This document shows positions 40,357 through 51,027 of a stretch of 64,000 nucleotides of DNA, one piece after another; position 1 is the first letter of the stretch, and every line of letters starts with the position of its first letter. The translations under genes were made by a program, and so were the position numbers. This DNA comes from Streptomyces tardus (GTDB taxonomy: Bacteria; Actinomycetota; Actinomycetes; Streptomycetales; Streptomycetaceae). The DNA is taken from contig NZ_JAELVF020000001.1 in the NCBI RefSeq assembly GCF_018101125.2, positions 1,948,989 through 2,012,988 of the forward strand. Reading direction: 5' to 3'. Below the pieces are notes generated by a model. That model was given only the letters and a program-made list of their open reading frames with translations. It did not search any database and was not told the origin of the DNA.

Positions 40357-42042
40357 GTGGCAGGACCGGCAGCATCCGGTGCGTCCAGCGCATCCGGCAT
40401 ATCGAGCACCACGCCCCGGGGGGCGGCACCTCCGGCGGAGAGGATCGCCGGCTCGGCACCGGTCGCAAGCCCCGGCAGGGGCGCCCCGGACCCGCCTGCC
40501 GTCGAGAGCGCCGACCACACCGAGGCCGTTCCGGTCGAGGAGGTGCGGATGCCGCACCGGCAGGTCATGACGGTGCTCTCCGGGCTGCTGCTCGGCATGT
40601 TCGTCGCGATCCTCTCCTCCACGGTCGTCTCCAACGCGCTGCCGCAGATCGTCTCCGATCTCGGCGGCGGTCAGAGCTCGTACACCTGGGTGGTCACCGC
40701 CTCGTTGCTGACCCTCACCGCCTCGACCCCGCTGTGGGGCAAGCTCTCCGACCTCTACAGCAAGAAGCTGCTCGTCCAACTCTCCATCGTGATCTTCGTG
40801 TTGGCCTCGGCCGGCGCGGGGCTCTCCCAGTCCACCGGCACCCTGATCGCCTGGCGCGCGGTGCAGGGAATCGGGGTCGGCGGCCTGGTCGCACTGGCCC
40901 AGGTGATCCTCGCTGCGCTCGTGCCGCCGCGCGAACGCGGGCGCTACGGCGGGTACTTCGGCGCCACCTTCGCCGTCGCCACGGTCGGCGGCCCGCTGCT
41001 CGGCGGTGTGATCACCGACGCCCCGGGGCTCGGCTGGCGGTGGTGCTTCTACGTCGGCGTCCCGTTCGCGGTCATCGCACTCGTGGTGCTCCAGCGGACG
41101 CTGACGCTGCCGGGCGGCGCGGTACGGCGCAAGGGCGTACGGATCGACTGGCTCGGTTCGCTGCTGATCGCCGCCTCGGTCTCGCTGCTGCTGATCTGGG
41201 TCACCCTGGCCGGCGACTCCTACGCCTGGCTGTCCTGGCAGACCGCCGCGATGGTCGGCGGCTCGATCGCGCTGGGCGGGCTCTTCGTCCTGGTCGAGAA
41301 GCGCGCCGCCGAACCGGTCATCCCACTCTCGCTCTTCCGCAACCGCACCATCACGCTCACCGCGCTGGCCTCCTTCTTCATCGGTATCGCGATGTTCGGC
41401 GCGACCGTGTTCCTCAGCCAGTACTTCCAGTTGGCGCGCGGGCAGTCCCCGACCATGTCGGGGGTGATGACGATCCCGATGATCGGCGGCCTGTTCCTGG
41501 CCAGCACCGGCTCGGGGCTGATCATCACCCGCACCGGTCGGTGGAAGCGGTGGCTGGTCACCGGCGGCGCGCTGGTGACGGCGGGCCTCGGGCTGCTCGG
41601 CACGATGCGCCACGACACCGCGTACTGGCAGGTCGGCACGTACATGGCGGTGCTGGGCCTGGGCATCGGCATGCTGATGCAGAACCTCGTACTGGCCACC
41701 CAGAACCAGGTCAGCAGCGACCGGATCGGCGCCGCCAGCTCGGTCATCGCCTTTTCCCGCTCGCTCGGCGGAGCCATCGGGGTCTCGGCGCTCGGGGCCG
41801 TGCTCGCGGAGCGGATCAGCCACCACATGGCCGACGGCTTCGCCAACGCCGGCGACGCCCCTGGCGGCGCCGACAACGGCACCATCCCCGATCTGTCCGC
41901 GCTGCCCGCCCCGGTGCGCGCCGTGGTGGAGAGCGCGTACGGGCACGGGATCGCCGACATCTACCTGTACGCGGCGCCCGCGGCCCTGCTGGTGCTGGCG
42001 CTGGTGGTGGCGGTGAAGGAAGTACCCCTCAGAACCCGCTGA
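40357..42042 (+). CDS. DHA2-family drug:H+ antiporter (MFS, 14 TM)
   Basis: This 561-aa transporter is of the EmrB/QacA type. A soluble 65-residue N-terminus precedes 14 hydrophobic segments. Diagnostic motifs are motif A in GKLSDLYSKKLL, the LSSTVVSNALPQI helix 1 pattern of DHA2 pumps, motif C-like GPLLGGVITD and RAVQGIGVGGL. It should export toxic or antibiotic molecules using the proton gradient; the substrate is unknown. The GTG at 40357 follows AAGGGAG at slightly long spacing. A start at the ATG 40549 (MPHRQVM) would remove the soluble tail and cannot be excluded. Its stop lies inside the terminator hairpin. Confidence 0.92.
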   Translation: MAGPAASGASSASGISSTTPRGAAPPAERIAGSAPVASPGRGAPDPPAVESADHTEAVPVEEVRMPHRQVMTVLSGLLLGMFVAILSSTVVSNALPQIVSDLGGGQSSYTWVVTASLLTLTASTPLWGKLSDLYSKKLLVQLSIVIFVLASAGAGLSQSTGTLIAWRAVQGIGVGGLVALAQVILAALVPPRERGRYGGYFGATFAVATVGGPLLGGVITDAPGLGWRWCFYVGVPFAVIALVVLQRTLTLPGGAVRRKGVRIDWLGSLLIAASVSLLLIWVTLAGDSYAWLSWQTAAMVGGSIALGGLFVLVEKRAAEPVIPLSLFRNRTITLTALASFFIGIAMFGATVFLSQYFQLARGQSPTMSGVMTIPMIGGLFLASTGSGLIITRTGRWKRWLVTGGALVTAGLGLLGTMRHDTAYWQVGTYMAVLGLGIGMLMQNLVLATQNQVSSDRIGAASSVIAFSRSLGGAIGVSALGAVLAERISHHMADGFANAGDAPGGADNGTIPDLSALPAPVRAVVESAYGHGIADIYLYAAPAALLVLALVVAVKEVPLRTR

Positions 42043-42046
42043 GGGG
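42025..42046 (+). terminator. Terminator overlapping the exporter stop codon
   Basis: CCCCTCAG (42025-42032) pairs with CTGAGGGG (42039-42046) around AACCCG. The TGA stop is within the right arm. Confidence 0.7.
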
Positions 42047-42192
42047 CGAGGAGTTCGGCCGCCGGCCCGCCCGCGCACCGGCCGTCGGCACGTACAAGCG
42101 CCGTACGACCGCACACGGCGCGTACGGACCGCGTACGGCACCGCCCGGCGGGTACGGACTCGGGCAGGCCGCGTACGGCGCGTGGGGATCGG

Positions 42193-42972
42193 CTAGCGCG
42201 GTGCGGGCGGGTCGTGGGTCCCCTCGCGCAGGGCGCCGACTCCGGCGATCAACAGCTCCAGCGCGGTGTCGAAGTCGTTCTGCCGCATCTGCCGCACGGA
42301 GACACCGCGGTCCGCCTCGTCGCGCAGCTCCAGCGAATCGGCGTACTGCGGCATCCCGTCGACCCGGGCGAGGACCATCGCGTAGAACTCGTCGGGCTGC
42401 ATGCCCGTGTCGGCCAGCCGAGCGTTCCAGTTCGCCTCGACCGAAGCGAAGCCGTTCACGAACTGGAACACCGCGGCGAGCGCCCCCGGCAGCTGCTCCG
42501 GCCGCAGCCCCGCGCTGCCGAGTACCGATTGCGCCGCGCCCGCGAACCGCATCGCCTCCGGGCCGATGTTGAGGTACTGGCCGACGGTCCGGGCCACCCA
42601 CGGGTGGTCGACGAGCATCCTGCGGTACGCCCCGGCGAGCAGGCGCAGGCTCTCCCGCCAGTCGGCCCCCGCCAGATCCGGCAGCGTCAGATCCGCCTGC
42701 ACCGCGTCCACCGCGAGCTCCATCAACTCTTCCTTGGAGTTGACGTACCAGTAGAGCGACATGGCCGTGACGCCCAACTCCCCGGCCAGGCGGCGCATCG
42801 AGAACTTCGCCGTGCCCTCCGCGTCCAGCAGTGCCACGGTCGCCGCGGTGATTGCCGCCCGATCCAGCCCGGGCTGCTCGGCGCCCGTACGGGAGTAACG
42901 CCGGGGCGCGGGCCGGTCGTCCAGCCAGACGCTGATCCGGGGTGCGGGTTCGGCAGGGCGTTCAGCGGCCAC
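42193..42972 (-). CDS. TetR-family regulator with TetR_C-type domain
   Basis: This 259-aa protein resembles the TetR-class tetracycline-repressor subgroup. The HTH (about residues 38-82) reads AAITAATVALLDAEGTAKFS, then LAGELGVTAMSLYWYVNSKEEL. The C-terminal ligand domain has VDHPWVARTVGQYLNIGP and a helix near VFQFVNGFASVEANW. The GTG at 42972 follows GAGGAG and lies inside the end of the upstream exporter gene (11-bp overlap), so the two are co-translated. It probably represses its own operon at the direct repeats before the exporter. Confidence 0.9.
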   Translation of the reverse strand: MAAERPAEPAPRISVWLDDRPAPRRYSRTGAEQPGLDRAAITAATVALLDAEGTAKFSMRRLAGELGVTAMSLYWYVNSKEELMELAVDAVQADLTLPDLAGADWRESLRLLAGAYRRMLVDHPWVARTVGQYLNIGPEAMRFAGAAQSVLGSAGLRPEQLPGALAAVFQFVNGFASVEANWNARLADTGMQPDEFYAMVLARVDGMPQYADSLELRDEADRGVSVRQMRQNDFDTALELLIAGVGALREGTHDPPAPR

Positions 42973-44797
42973 GGGGCTCCTCGGCTGGCGGTACGGACGG
43001 ACGGGGGCGTTCCGCGTACGGGTCGGCGGCCGTACGCCCGCTCCGGGGTTCGGCCGCCGAAGGGTAACGATGCCAGGGCCCGTCCTTCCCACCGACGCCC
43101 GACCCGGACCCAGCCGAACCGGACTCGCGCGAACCGGACCCACTCGAACCGGGCTCGCGCGGCCCGGCGCCGTCGGGCCCGACGGGAGCAGCGTCCCGCG
43201 CCGCATCCCCACCGAGCCCGCCGCCCCCCGCAACCGCGTCCGCGTCCGCCTCGACGCACGCGCTGACGTCCGCATCCCCGACCGCATCCCCGACCGCGTC
43301 CGCCGCCGCGGTGGCCTCGGCGCGGCGGAGGAGCGCCCAGGCGACGATTCCGCCCGCCAACACCGCAGCCGCGCCGACCAGTTGACTGGTGCCCACGCCG
43401 CTGTCGAACGCGTCCAGCACCGCTGCCGCCTCCGCCTCCGTACGCGCCCCGTCCAGCGCCGCGGTCAGCGAGCCGGCCCCCGCAGCACCGGCGGGCAGCA
43501 GCGCCACGAAGCGGGAGCTGAGCACCGCGCCCAGCACCGCCACGCCCAGCCCGTGGCCGAACTCCGCGAGCGTGCCGTTGACTCCGGCGCCCACTCCGGC
43601 CTTGGCCGGCGGTATGGACGACATCAGCGCGTTCGCCATGGTCGGCATCGCGAAACCCACTCCGGCGCCCATCAGCACCAGCCCGGCCGTCAACGTCGGA
43701 GCGCTGTCGCCGAACGCCGAGACGGCCACCAGGCCGCCGGAGAGCAGCCCCATGCCGAGCAGCACGGTGAGCGGAGTGCCGAGCCGTTGAACGGCCTTCG
43801 CCCCGCCGCCACCGAAGTTGACCACGATGACCGTGAGCGCCATCGGCGCCATGCGCAGCCCCGCCTCCAACGGGCTGTGGCCCAGCACGAATTGGAGGTG
43901 CTGCGTGAGGAGGTAGAGCGAGCCGGCCATGCCGAATGCCACCAGCAGTCCGCCCGCGACCGCGCCGACGAAGCGCTGGTTGCGGAAGAAGTGCATGTCC
44001 AGCATCGGCGACGGAGCGCGCAGCTCCCACAGCGCGAAGCCGGCCATCACCACCACACCCACCAGCGCGGGGACCAGGACCTGCGGCGAGGACCAGCCGT
44101 GCTCCGGGCCGGCGATGATGGCGTACACGATCGTGGTCATGCCGACGACGGAGAGCACGGCGCCCAGTGGGTCGGGCGCCTCCCCCGCCGGGTTCCTGGA
44201 CTCGGGAACGAGTCGGGCCACCGCGTACAGGCCGACGGCCACCACCGGGACGTTGATCAGGAAGAGCGACCCCCACCAGTAGTGGTCCAGCAGGAAACCG
44301 CCGACCAGCGGCCCGAGCGCGAACCCGAGCGACAGCACCGACGACCAGATGCCGATCGCCCTGACCCGCTCCCGGTCGTCGAAGATCTGCACCACGACCG
44401 CGAGCGTGGTGGTCACCAGCAGGGCCCCGCCGACCCCCATCGCCGCCCGGGCGGCGATGAGTTGGCCCGCGCTCTGCGACAGAGCGGCACAGAGCGAGGC
44501 GGCTCCGAAGATCGCCAGACCGGTGAGCAGCATCTTCTTGCGGCCGACCCGGTCCGCGGTGTTGCCCGCGAGCAGCAGCAGCCCCGCCTGGACGAGTGCG
44601 TAGGCGTTGATGACCCACTGGATGTCGGCGGTCGAGGCGTCGAGCTCGGCGCCGAGCGTCGGGATCGCCACGTTCAGGATGGTGTTGTCCACGATGACCG
44701 CGAACTGCGTGAGGCAGATCACCGCCAGGATGATCCACCGCCGGGGGTGCCCCCGGGTGGACGACGCGTCGGCGGGGGCGGTTGCGGGCGCGGCCAA
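42962..44797 (-). CDS. DHA2-family MFS exporter
   Basis: This 611-aa, 14-helix drug antiporter has the DHA2 helix 1 pattern TQFAVIVDNTILNVAIPTL, motif A NTADRVGRKKMLL, RAAMGVGGALLVTTTLAV and motif C LGFALGPLVGGFLLD. The last 110 residues form a disordered, Ala/Asp/Gly/Ser-rich cytosolic tail (from about 500) that is long for the family. The start is the TTG at 44797, with AAGGGG 6 nt upstream; frames extending further 5' pass through repeats and operator sequence. It is the first gene of an operon with the overlapping TetR gene. The substrate is unknown. Confidence 0.9.
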   Translation of the reverse strand: MAAPATAPADASSTRGHPRRWIILAVICLTQFAVIVDNTILNVAIPTLGAELDASTADIQWVINAYALVQAGLLLLAGNTADRVGRKKMLLTGLAIFGAASLCAALSQSAGQLIAARAAMGVGGALLVTTTLAVVVQIFDDRERVRAIGIWSSVLSLGFALGPLVGGFLLDHYWWGSLFLINVPVVAVGLYAVARLVPESRNPAGEAPDPLGAVLSVVGMTTIVYAIIAGPEHGWSSPQVLVPALVGVVVMAGFALWELRAPSPMLDMHFFRNQRFVGAVAGGLLVAFGMAGSLYLLTQHLQFVLGHSPLEAGLRMAPMALTVIVVNFGGGGAKAVQRLGTPLTVLLGMGLLSGGLVAVSAFGDSAPTLTAGLVLMGAGVGFAMPTMANALMSSIPPAKAGVGAGVNGTLAEFGHGLGVAVLGAVLSSRFVALLPAGAAGAGSLTAALDGARTEAEAAAVLDAFDSGVGTSQLVGAAAVLAGGIVAWALLRRAEATAAADAVGDAVGDADVSACVEADADAVAGGGGLGGDAARDAAPVGPDGAGPREPGSSGSGSRESGSAGSGSGVGGKDGPWHRYPSAAEPRSGRTAADPYAERPRPSVPPAEEPRGR

Positions 44798-44814
44798 GGG
44801 AAGCCCCTTCGTAC

Positions 44815-44885
44815 GGCATGGACGGCATGGACGGCATGGACGCAATCGCTGTACACCGTACAAGAATTCTGTCGTACACCGTAAA
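44815..44885 (-). promoter_or_regulatory. Operator-like repeats upstream of exporter/TetR operon
   Basis: Two copies of GTACACCGTA lie 23 bp apart: the first in TGTACACCGTACA at 44850 (a TGTAC-N3-GTACA palindrome), the second in CGTACACCGTAAA at 44873. They flank the AT-rich GAATTC segment. Three GGCATGGAC repeats (44816-44842) lie between them and the start. This fits autoregulation by the operon's TetR. Confidence 0.6.
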
Positions 44886-44946
44886 GGAATACGGCCGCCC
44901 GCCCTCGGGCCTCTTCGAACCGGCAGGTACGCGCGGCGCGCTCGGG

Positions 44947-45945
44947 TCAGCTGCTCCCGTCCGGCGCCCGGCCCTTCGCCCGGCCCTGCACTCGGTCCCG
45001 GCCCGGCTCCGGTGCGGTGGCCGGGTGAGGCCCGAGGTCGAAGAGGCGTACGGCGTTGTCGTGGCAGACCGCGCGCAGCCAGTCCGCGTCCTGGTCGAGC
45101 CGGGTGAGGACGTCGAGCGCGTGCGGGTAGCCGTAGGGAATGTTGGGGAAGTCGCTGCCGAACAGCACGCGTTCGCGCAGATCCGTCAGCCGCCGGCGGA
45201 GCTCGGGCGGGAAGGGCATCAGCTTCTCGGCGAAGTCGGTGAAGGCCATCGTGGTGTCCAGATGGACGCCCTCGTGGCGCTCGGCCAGCGCGAGGAAGTC
45301 GGCGTACTCGGGCATCCCCATGTGCGCGACGATCAGCCGCAGCCGCGGATGGCGCGCCAGCACCGCGGCGACCGGTTCCGGCCCGGTGAAGCGGCCCGGA
45401 GCCGGGCCGGAACCACAGTGGACGACGGTGGGCACGCCGGCCTCCGCGAGCAACCCCCAGACCGGGTCGAGCAGCGAGTCGGCCGGATCGTAATCCCCCA
45501 CCTGCACATGGGACTTGAAGACCCGGGCACCGCCGTCCACCGCACTCGCCACGTACGCCGCCGCGCTCGGCTCCGGGTAGAACGTCGCGGTGTGCAGGCA
45601 GTCCGGCGTGCGGGCGGCGAAGTCGGCGGACCAGCCGTTGAGCCAGTCGGCCATGCCCGGCTTGTGCGGGTAGATCATCGAGGTGAAGGCCCGCACCCCG
45701 AACTCCCGGATCAGCGCGAGGCGTTCGGCCTCCTCGTGGCGGTAGGTGATCGGCCAGTCGGGGCCTCCCGAGGGGCCGACCGCGTCGAAGAACGCCCATA
45801 CCTTCGCCATCACACGGGCGGGCATGAAGTGAGTGTGTACGTCCACCAACCCCGGCAACCCGAGCCGCCGCTGCCAGAACGCCCGCACCCGTACGGCTTC
45901 CGCACCGCCGCCCGCGGGAGCGCCCGCGGTCTCCGCATTCGCCAT
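44947..45945 (-). CDS. Amidohydrolase-family metal-dependent hydrolase
   Basis: This 332-aa Amidohydrolase_2 (TIM-barrel) protein shows the first-strand metal motif VDVHTHF near residue 36. A barrel His lies in VVHCGSGP and another in LIVAHMGMPEY. The final catalytic Asp is in LFGSDFPNIPYGYP. Relatives act as decarboxylases or hydrolases of aromatic acids, but the substrate is unknown. The ATG at 45945 precedes the domain directly. The C-terminus has a basic tail. It stands alone between the exporter operon and the dnaK operon terminator. Confidence 0.92.
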   Translation of the reverse strand: MANAETAGAPAGGGAEAVRVRAFWQRRLGLPGLVDVHTHFMPARVMAKVWAFFDAVGPSGGPDWPITYRHEEAERLALIREFGVRAFTSMIYPHKPGMADWLNGWSADFAARTPDCLHTATFYPEPSAAAYVASAVDGGARVFKSHVQVGDYDPADSLLDPVWGLLAEAGVPTVVHCGSGPAPGRFTGPEPVAAVLARHPRLRLIVAHMGMPEYADFLALAERHEGVHLDTTMAFTDFAEKLMPFPPELRRRLTDLRERVLFGSDFPNIPYGYPHALDVLTRLDQDADWLRAVCHDNAVRLFDLGPHPATAPEPGRDRVQGRAKGRAPDGSS

Positions 45946-45973
45946 GCAGGCAGCGTACGGGCACCTCCCCGCA

Positions 45974-46020
45974 CCGGCTCCGGCTCCGACTCCGGCTCCG
46001 ACTCCGACTCCGACTCCGAC
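45974..46020. repeat. 6-bp CTCCGA/CTCCGG repeat
   Basis: About eight units of a hexamer lie 29 bp upstream of the amidohydrolase start, in the position of its promoter. Slippage here could change promoter spacing. Confidence 0.8.
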
Positions 46021-46155
46021 GGTCGAACGCGCGCCCGGCGGTCGAAGCCGACGCCCGGCGCCCGGAGTTGACGCCCTGCGGTCGAGGCAGCCGCCCGGCG
46101 CACTGGAACCTCCGCGTTCGCGTCCCGGACCACCGGCCCGACGCACCCCGGACGG

Positions 46156-46195
46156 CTTCGAGCCCGCCCCCGGAACTCCGGGAGCGGGCTCGAAG
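46156..46195 (-). terminator. Terminator of the dnaK operon
   Basis: CTTCGAGCCCGC (46156-46167) pairs perfectly with GCGGGCTCGAAG (46184-46195), and the stem continues with CCCGG/CCGGG around AACT. It lies 45 bp after the hspR stop. Confidence 0.9.
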
Positions 46196-46240
46196 CACCG
46201 CTCTGCCGCCCGGCGGCCGTCGGCCCCGGACGCGCGCGGG

Positions 46241-46699
46241 TCAGTCCCGCGACCGCTGGGGCCGCCACACCACCAGCGCGCCCGACTGGTGCACATCCTG
46301 GTACGGCACGAGATCGCGCCGGTAGGAGGCGTGCACCTGTGCCTCGCGCTGCTGGAGCGCGACCGCCGCGCCCTCGACCGCCTGGGAGAGCTCGCCAACC
46401 CGCGCCCGAAGCGCCCGCACCTGGTTCTCCAGCTCGATGATGCGTTTGATGCCCGCCAGGTTGATGCCCTCGTCCTGGCTGAGCCGCTGCACCTCGCGGA
46501 GCTGGTCGATGTCCCGTGCCGAGTAGCGACGGCCGCGGCCGGCTGTGCGGTCGGGCGAGACCAGGCCCAGCCGGTCGTACTGACGAAGGGTCTGCGGGTG
46601 CAGACCGGAGAGCTGTGCTGCGACGGAGATGACGTAGACCGGTGATTCCTCGGTCAGCTCGTACGGATTGTTCCTGCCTCCACCTCGGCCGGTCGTCAC
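46241..46699 (-). CDS. hspR: Heat-shock repressor HspR (MerR family)
   Basis: This 152-aa MerR-type repressor binds HAIR sites and represses dnaK and, usually, clpB; DnaK acts as co-repressor. The HTH reads VYVISVAAQLSGLHPQTLRQ, then YDRLGLVSPDRT and RRYSARDIDQL, the classical HspR signature. A coiled coil (IKRIIELENQVRALRARVGE) follows. The GTG start at 46699 lies 1 bp after the dnaJ stop, with AAGGGAG inside dnaJ, so it is coupled. HAIR boxes at 50524-50596 make this autoregulated. It is the last gene of dnaK-grpE-dnaJ-hspR. Confidence 0.97.
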   Translation of the reverse strand: MTTGRGGGRNNPYELTEESPVYVISVAAQLSGLHPQTLRQYDRLGLVSPDRTAGRGRRYSARDIDQLREVQRLSQDEGINLAGIKRIIELENQVRALRARVGELSQAVEGAAVALQQREAQVHASYRRDLVPYQDVHQSGALVVWRPQRSRD

Positions 46700-46700
46700 C

Positions 46701-47894
46701 TCAGTCTCCCTTCGCGGCCTTGAACAGCGCGGCCCTGGGGTCCTCGTCCGCGGTGGCTTCGCGGTAGGACTCCAGCGCGTCCTGCGCCTTCTTGCTCAGG
46801 TCCTTCGGTACGGCGATCTCCACGGTGACCAGAAGGTCGCCGCGGGTGCCGTCCTTGCGAGTGGTTCCTTTCCCGCGGGCGCGCATCGTACGCCCGCCCG
46901 GAGTGCCCGGCGGCAGCTTGAGCTTGACCGGCGGGCCGCCCAGGGTCGGCACGACGATCTCCCCGCCGAGCGCCGCCTCGGTGAAGGTGACCGGCACGGT
47001 GACGGTGAGGTTGTCGCCGCGCCTGCCGAACACCGCGTGCCCGTCGACGTGGACGACCACGTACAGATCGCCCGCCGGGCCGCCGCGCTCTCCCGGAGCG
47101 CCCTTGCCGCGCAGCCGGATGCGCTGCCCGTCCGAGACTCCCGCGGGGATGCGGACCTGCATGGTGCGCGAACTGGTGGCCCGGCCGCTGCCCCGGCAGA
47201 CGTCGCAGGGGTTCTCCGCGATCAGGCCGCGGCCCTTGCAGTCCATGCACGGGTCGGTGAGCGAGAAGCCGCCACCGCCGCCGCGGCTGACCTGCCCGGT
47301 GCCGACGCAGGTCGGGCACACCCGCGGGGTGCCGTTCTTGTCGCCGGTGCCCGAACACGCCTTGCAGGCCGCGCTGCTGGACATCCGCAGCGGGACCGTC
47401 GCGCCCTCGACCGCCTCGGTGAAGCTGAGCGTCACCTCCGACTCGACGTCCTGACCGCGGCGCGGCTGGGTGCGCGCACCCGTGCCCGTACCGCCGCGGT
47501 TGAACAGTCCGCCGAAGACATCGCCCAGGCCGCCGCCGAAACCGCCGGCGCCGCCCGGGCCGCCGGCCGTTCCGCCCGGCTGACCGCCGAAGAGGTCGCC
47601 GAGGTCGAAGTTGAAGTTGCCGCCGGCGCCAGGACCGGGGCGGAAGCCGCCCGAGCCCAGCAGCGTGCGTGCTTCGTCGTACTCCTTGCGGGACTTGGAG
47701 TCGGAGAGGATGTCGTTGGCCTCGGAGACCTCCTTGAAGCGCTCCTCGGCCTTGGCGTCACCCGTGTTGGCGTCCGGGTGGTTCTCGCGGGCGAGCTTCC
47801 GGTACGCCTTCTTGATCTCCGCCTCGGTGGCGTCTTTCGGGACGCCGAGGACCTTGTACAGATCCTTCTCCAGCACTTCCCTGCTGAGGCTCAT
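46701..47894 (-). CDS. dnaJ: Chaperone DnaJ
   Basis: This 397-aa type I Hsp40 is the co-chaperone that stimulates DnaK ATPase. The J domain has the HPD motif in ARENHPDANTGD (about residues 36-44). A Gly/Phe-rich linker (about 80-130, GGFGGGLGDVFGGLF) follows. The zinc finger has four CxxCxG repeats (CKACSGTG, CPTCVGTG, CMDCKGRG, CDVCRGSG). The substrate-binding C-domain completes the normal length. It lies in the canonical operon; GGAGGG precedes the ATG. The opening MSLSREVLEKDLYKVLGV is typical of the DnaJ1 copy linked to dnaK in actinobacteria. Confidence 0.98.
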   Translation of the reverse strand: MSLSREVLEKDLYKVLGVPKDATEAEIKKAYRKLARENHPDANTGDAKAEERFKEVSEANDILSDSKSRKEYDEARTLLGSGGFRPGPGAGGNFNFDLGDLFGGQPGGTAGGPGGAGGFGGGLGDVFGGLFNRGGTGTGARTQPRRGQDVESEVTLSFTEAVEGATVPLRMSSSAACKACSGTGDKNGTPRVCPTCVGTGQVSRGGGGGFSLTDPCMDCKGRGLIAENPCDVCRGSGRATSSRTMQVRIPAGVSDGQRIRLRGKGAPGERGGPAGDLYVVVHVDGHAVFGRRGDNLTVTVPVTFTEAALGGEIVVPTLGGPPVKLKLPPGTPGGRTMRARGKGTTRKDGTRGDLLVTVEIAVPKDLSKKAQDALESYREATADEDPRAALFKAAKGD

Positions 47895-47933
47895 CCCCGG
47901 CGTCCCTCCTTCCGTACCTGTGCGGCCGTCACG

Positions 47934-48631
47934 TCAGCCCTCTTCCGGGCCACCGTTCTCCTCGTCCGTCCCCGATGACTCTTCGCCCTTCGTCGGCTGC
48001 GCCCCGGGCTGAGGCTCCGCGACGCCGACCCGCGCGGGGCGGATCGTACGCTCGCCGATGCGATACCCGGGCTGCAGGATCTGCACGCACGTCGTCTCGG
48101 TGACCTCGGGCGAGTACGAGTGCATCAGCGCCTCGTGCACGGTCGGGTCGAAGGGCTCGCCCTCCTTGCCGAACTGCGCCAGGCCCATCTTGGCCACCGT
48201 CGTCTCCAACGACTCGGCCACGACCTTGAATCCGCCGACCAGCTCGCCGTGGTCCCGGGCCCGCCCGATGTCGTCGAGCACCGGCAGCAGCTCGGTGAGC
48301 AGATTGGCGACCGCGACCTCCTTGACGGCGATCCGGTCCCGCTCCACCCGGCGGCGGTAGTTCGAGAACTCCGCCTGGAGGCGCTGCACATCCTGGGTGC
48401 GCTCGTTCAACGCGGTACGGGTCTGGTCGAGTTGGGCGGTGAGGCCCGCCTGCTGGAGCTCGTCGCCCTCCGGCGCGGCGCCCGACCCGCCCGTGGCAGC
48501 GGCCTTCTCCTGGGAGTCCCCGGCCGGGGCCGCCGGCCCCGCCTGATCGGCGGAACCGGCAGCCTCGTCAGCCTGTGCGGCGTCGGCGGGGACCTCGGGC
48601 TCGTCCTTGTCGAAGCCCGGCGTCTCCTCCG

Positions 48632-48635
<4 letters not shown>
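47934..48635 (-). CDS. grpE: Nucleotide exchange factor GrpE
   Basis: This 233-aa protein releases ADP from DnaK. It has a long disordered acidic N-terminus (about residues 1-65) and a coiled-coil dimer helix ([19 protein letters not shown], then [16 protein letters not shown]). The GrpE core reads [20 protein letters not shown] and the C-terminal beta-domain [16 protein letters not shown] (here [16 protein letters not shown]). The GTG start overlaps the dnaK stop by 4 bp (GTGA), a coupling seen in many actinobacteria. The C-terminal tail is acidic and Glu/Gly-rich. Confidence 0.97.
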
Positions 48636-50500
<1,865 letters not shown>

Positions 50501-50523
50501 TTCGGAATCTCCTCCAACTAAGT

Positions 50524-50596
50524 CCTGAGTGGAACAGGCTCAAGGATGCACCACTTCGACACAGCCGTCAACGTACCTGAGTGTGCTCGACTCAAC
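50524..50596 (-). promoter_or_regulatory. Two HAIR boxes (HspR operators) of the dnaK operon
   Basis: The consensus is CTTGAGT-N7-ACTCAAG. On the minus strand, box 1 (50524-50544) reads CTTGAGC-N7-ACTCAGG and box 2 (50576-50596) reads GTTGAGT-N7-ACTCAGG. The boxes are 52 bp apart, five helical turns, 24 bp and 76 bp upstream of the dnaK ATG. The promoter presumably lies between or under them. Confidence 0.88.
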
Positions 50597-51027
50597 TTGC
50601 TTGCGAGCAAACGGCGCATAAAGACGCAGTGCACATCCCCGACCCCTGCCGATGACGCCCACCTGAGCCCGTGAGGTTCCCCGCGAACCGGCCCCCACGA
50701 CGGCGAAACCACCCCCGGGCGCAGCCCGAGAACCGAACGGCCCGCCCCTCCAGCGCACCACGCGCACGCCGTCGCCGCACGTCACCCGAACCGGTCCGCG
50801 ACCCGCCACCGGGAGCCCGGGGAGCGGCACCCCGTCAGGGCGCGCCGCGGGCACGGGAGTTGGGCGTTCGCCCGATCCGCACGGTGACGTAGCGTCCTGG
50901 CACGAGCCGGGGATCGGGGCTGCCGGGAACCGTCCGGCCGCCAGGACGGTCCGAGGAAGCGGACGGCCCGAACAGCCGGCACCCGCGGGAACAGCGCACA
51001 ACCGGAAGAGGGCGGGAAGACAGATCC
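50597..51027. other. Divergent region between dnaK and orphan regulator
   Basis: No supported gene lies in these 431 bp. TTGCT-TGCG-AGCAA (50598-50611), next to HAIR box 2, is a short palindrome. The rest is GC-rich. The response regulator promoter should be near 50950-51020, but no clear hexamers were recognised. Confidence 0.45.

Noticed and set aside
42962..46198. 1078-residue fusion of amidohydrolase-region sequence with the MFS exporter
   Set aside because: The extension crosses the antisense frame of the amidohydrolase gene and the operator; a TTG with good RBS at 44797 starts a normal exporter.
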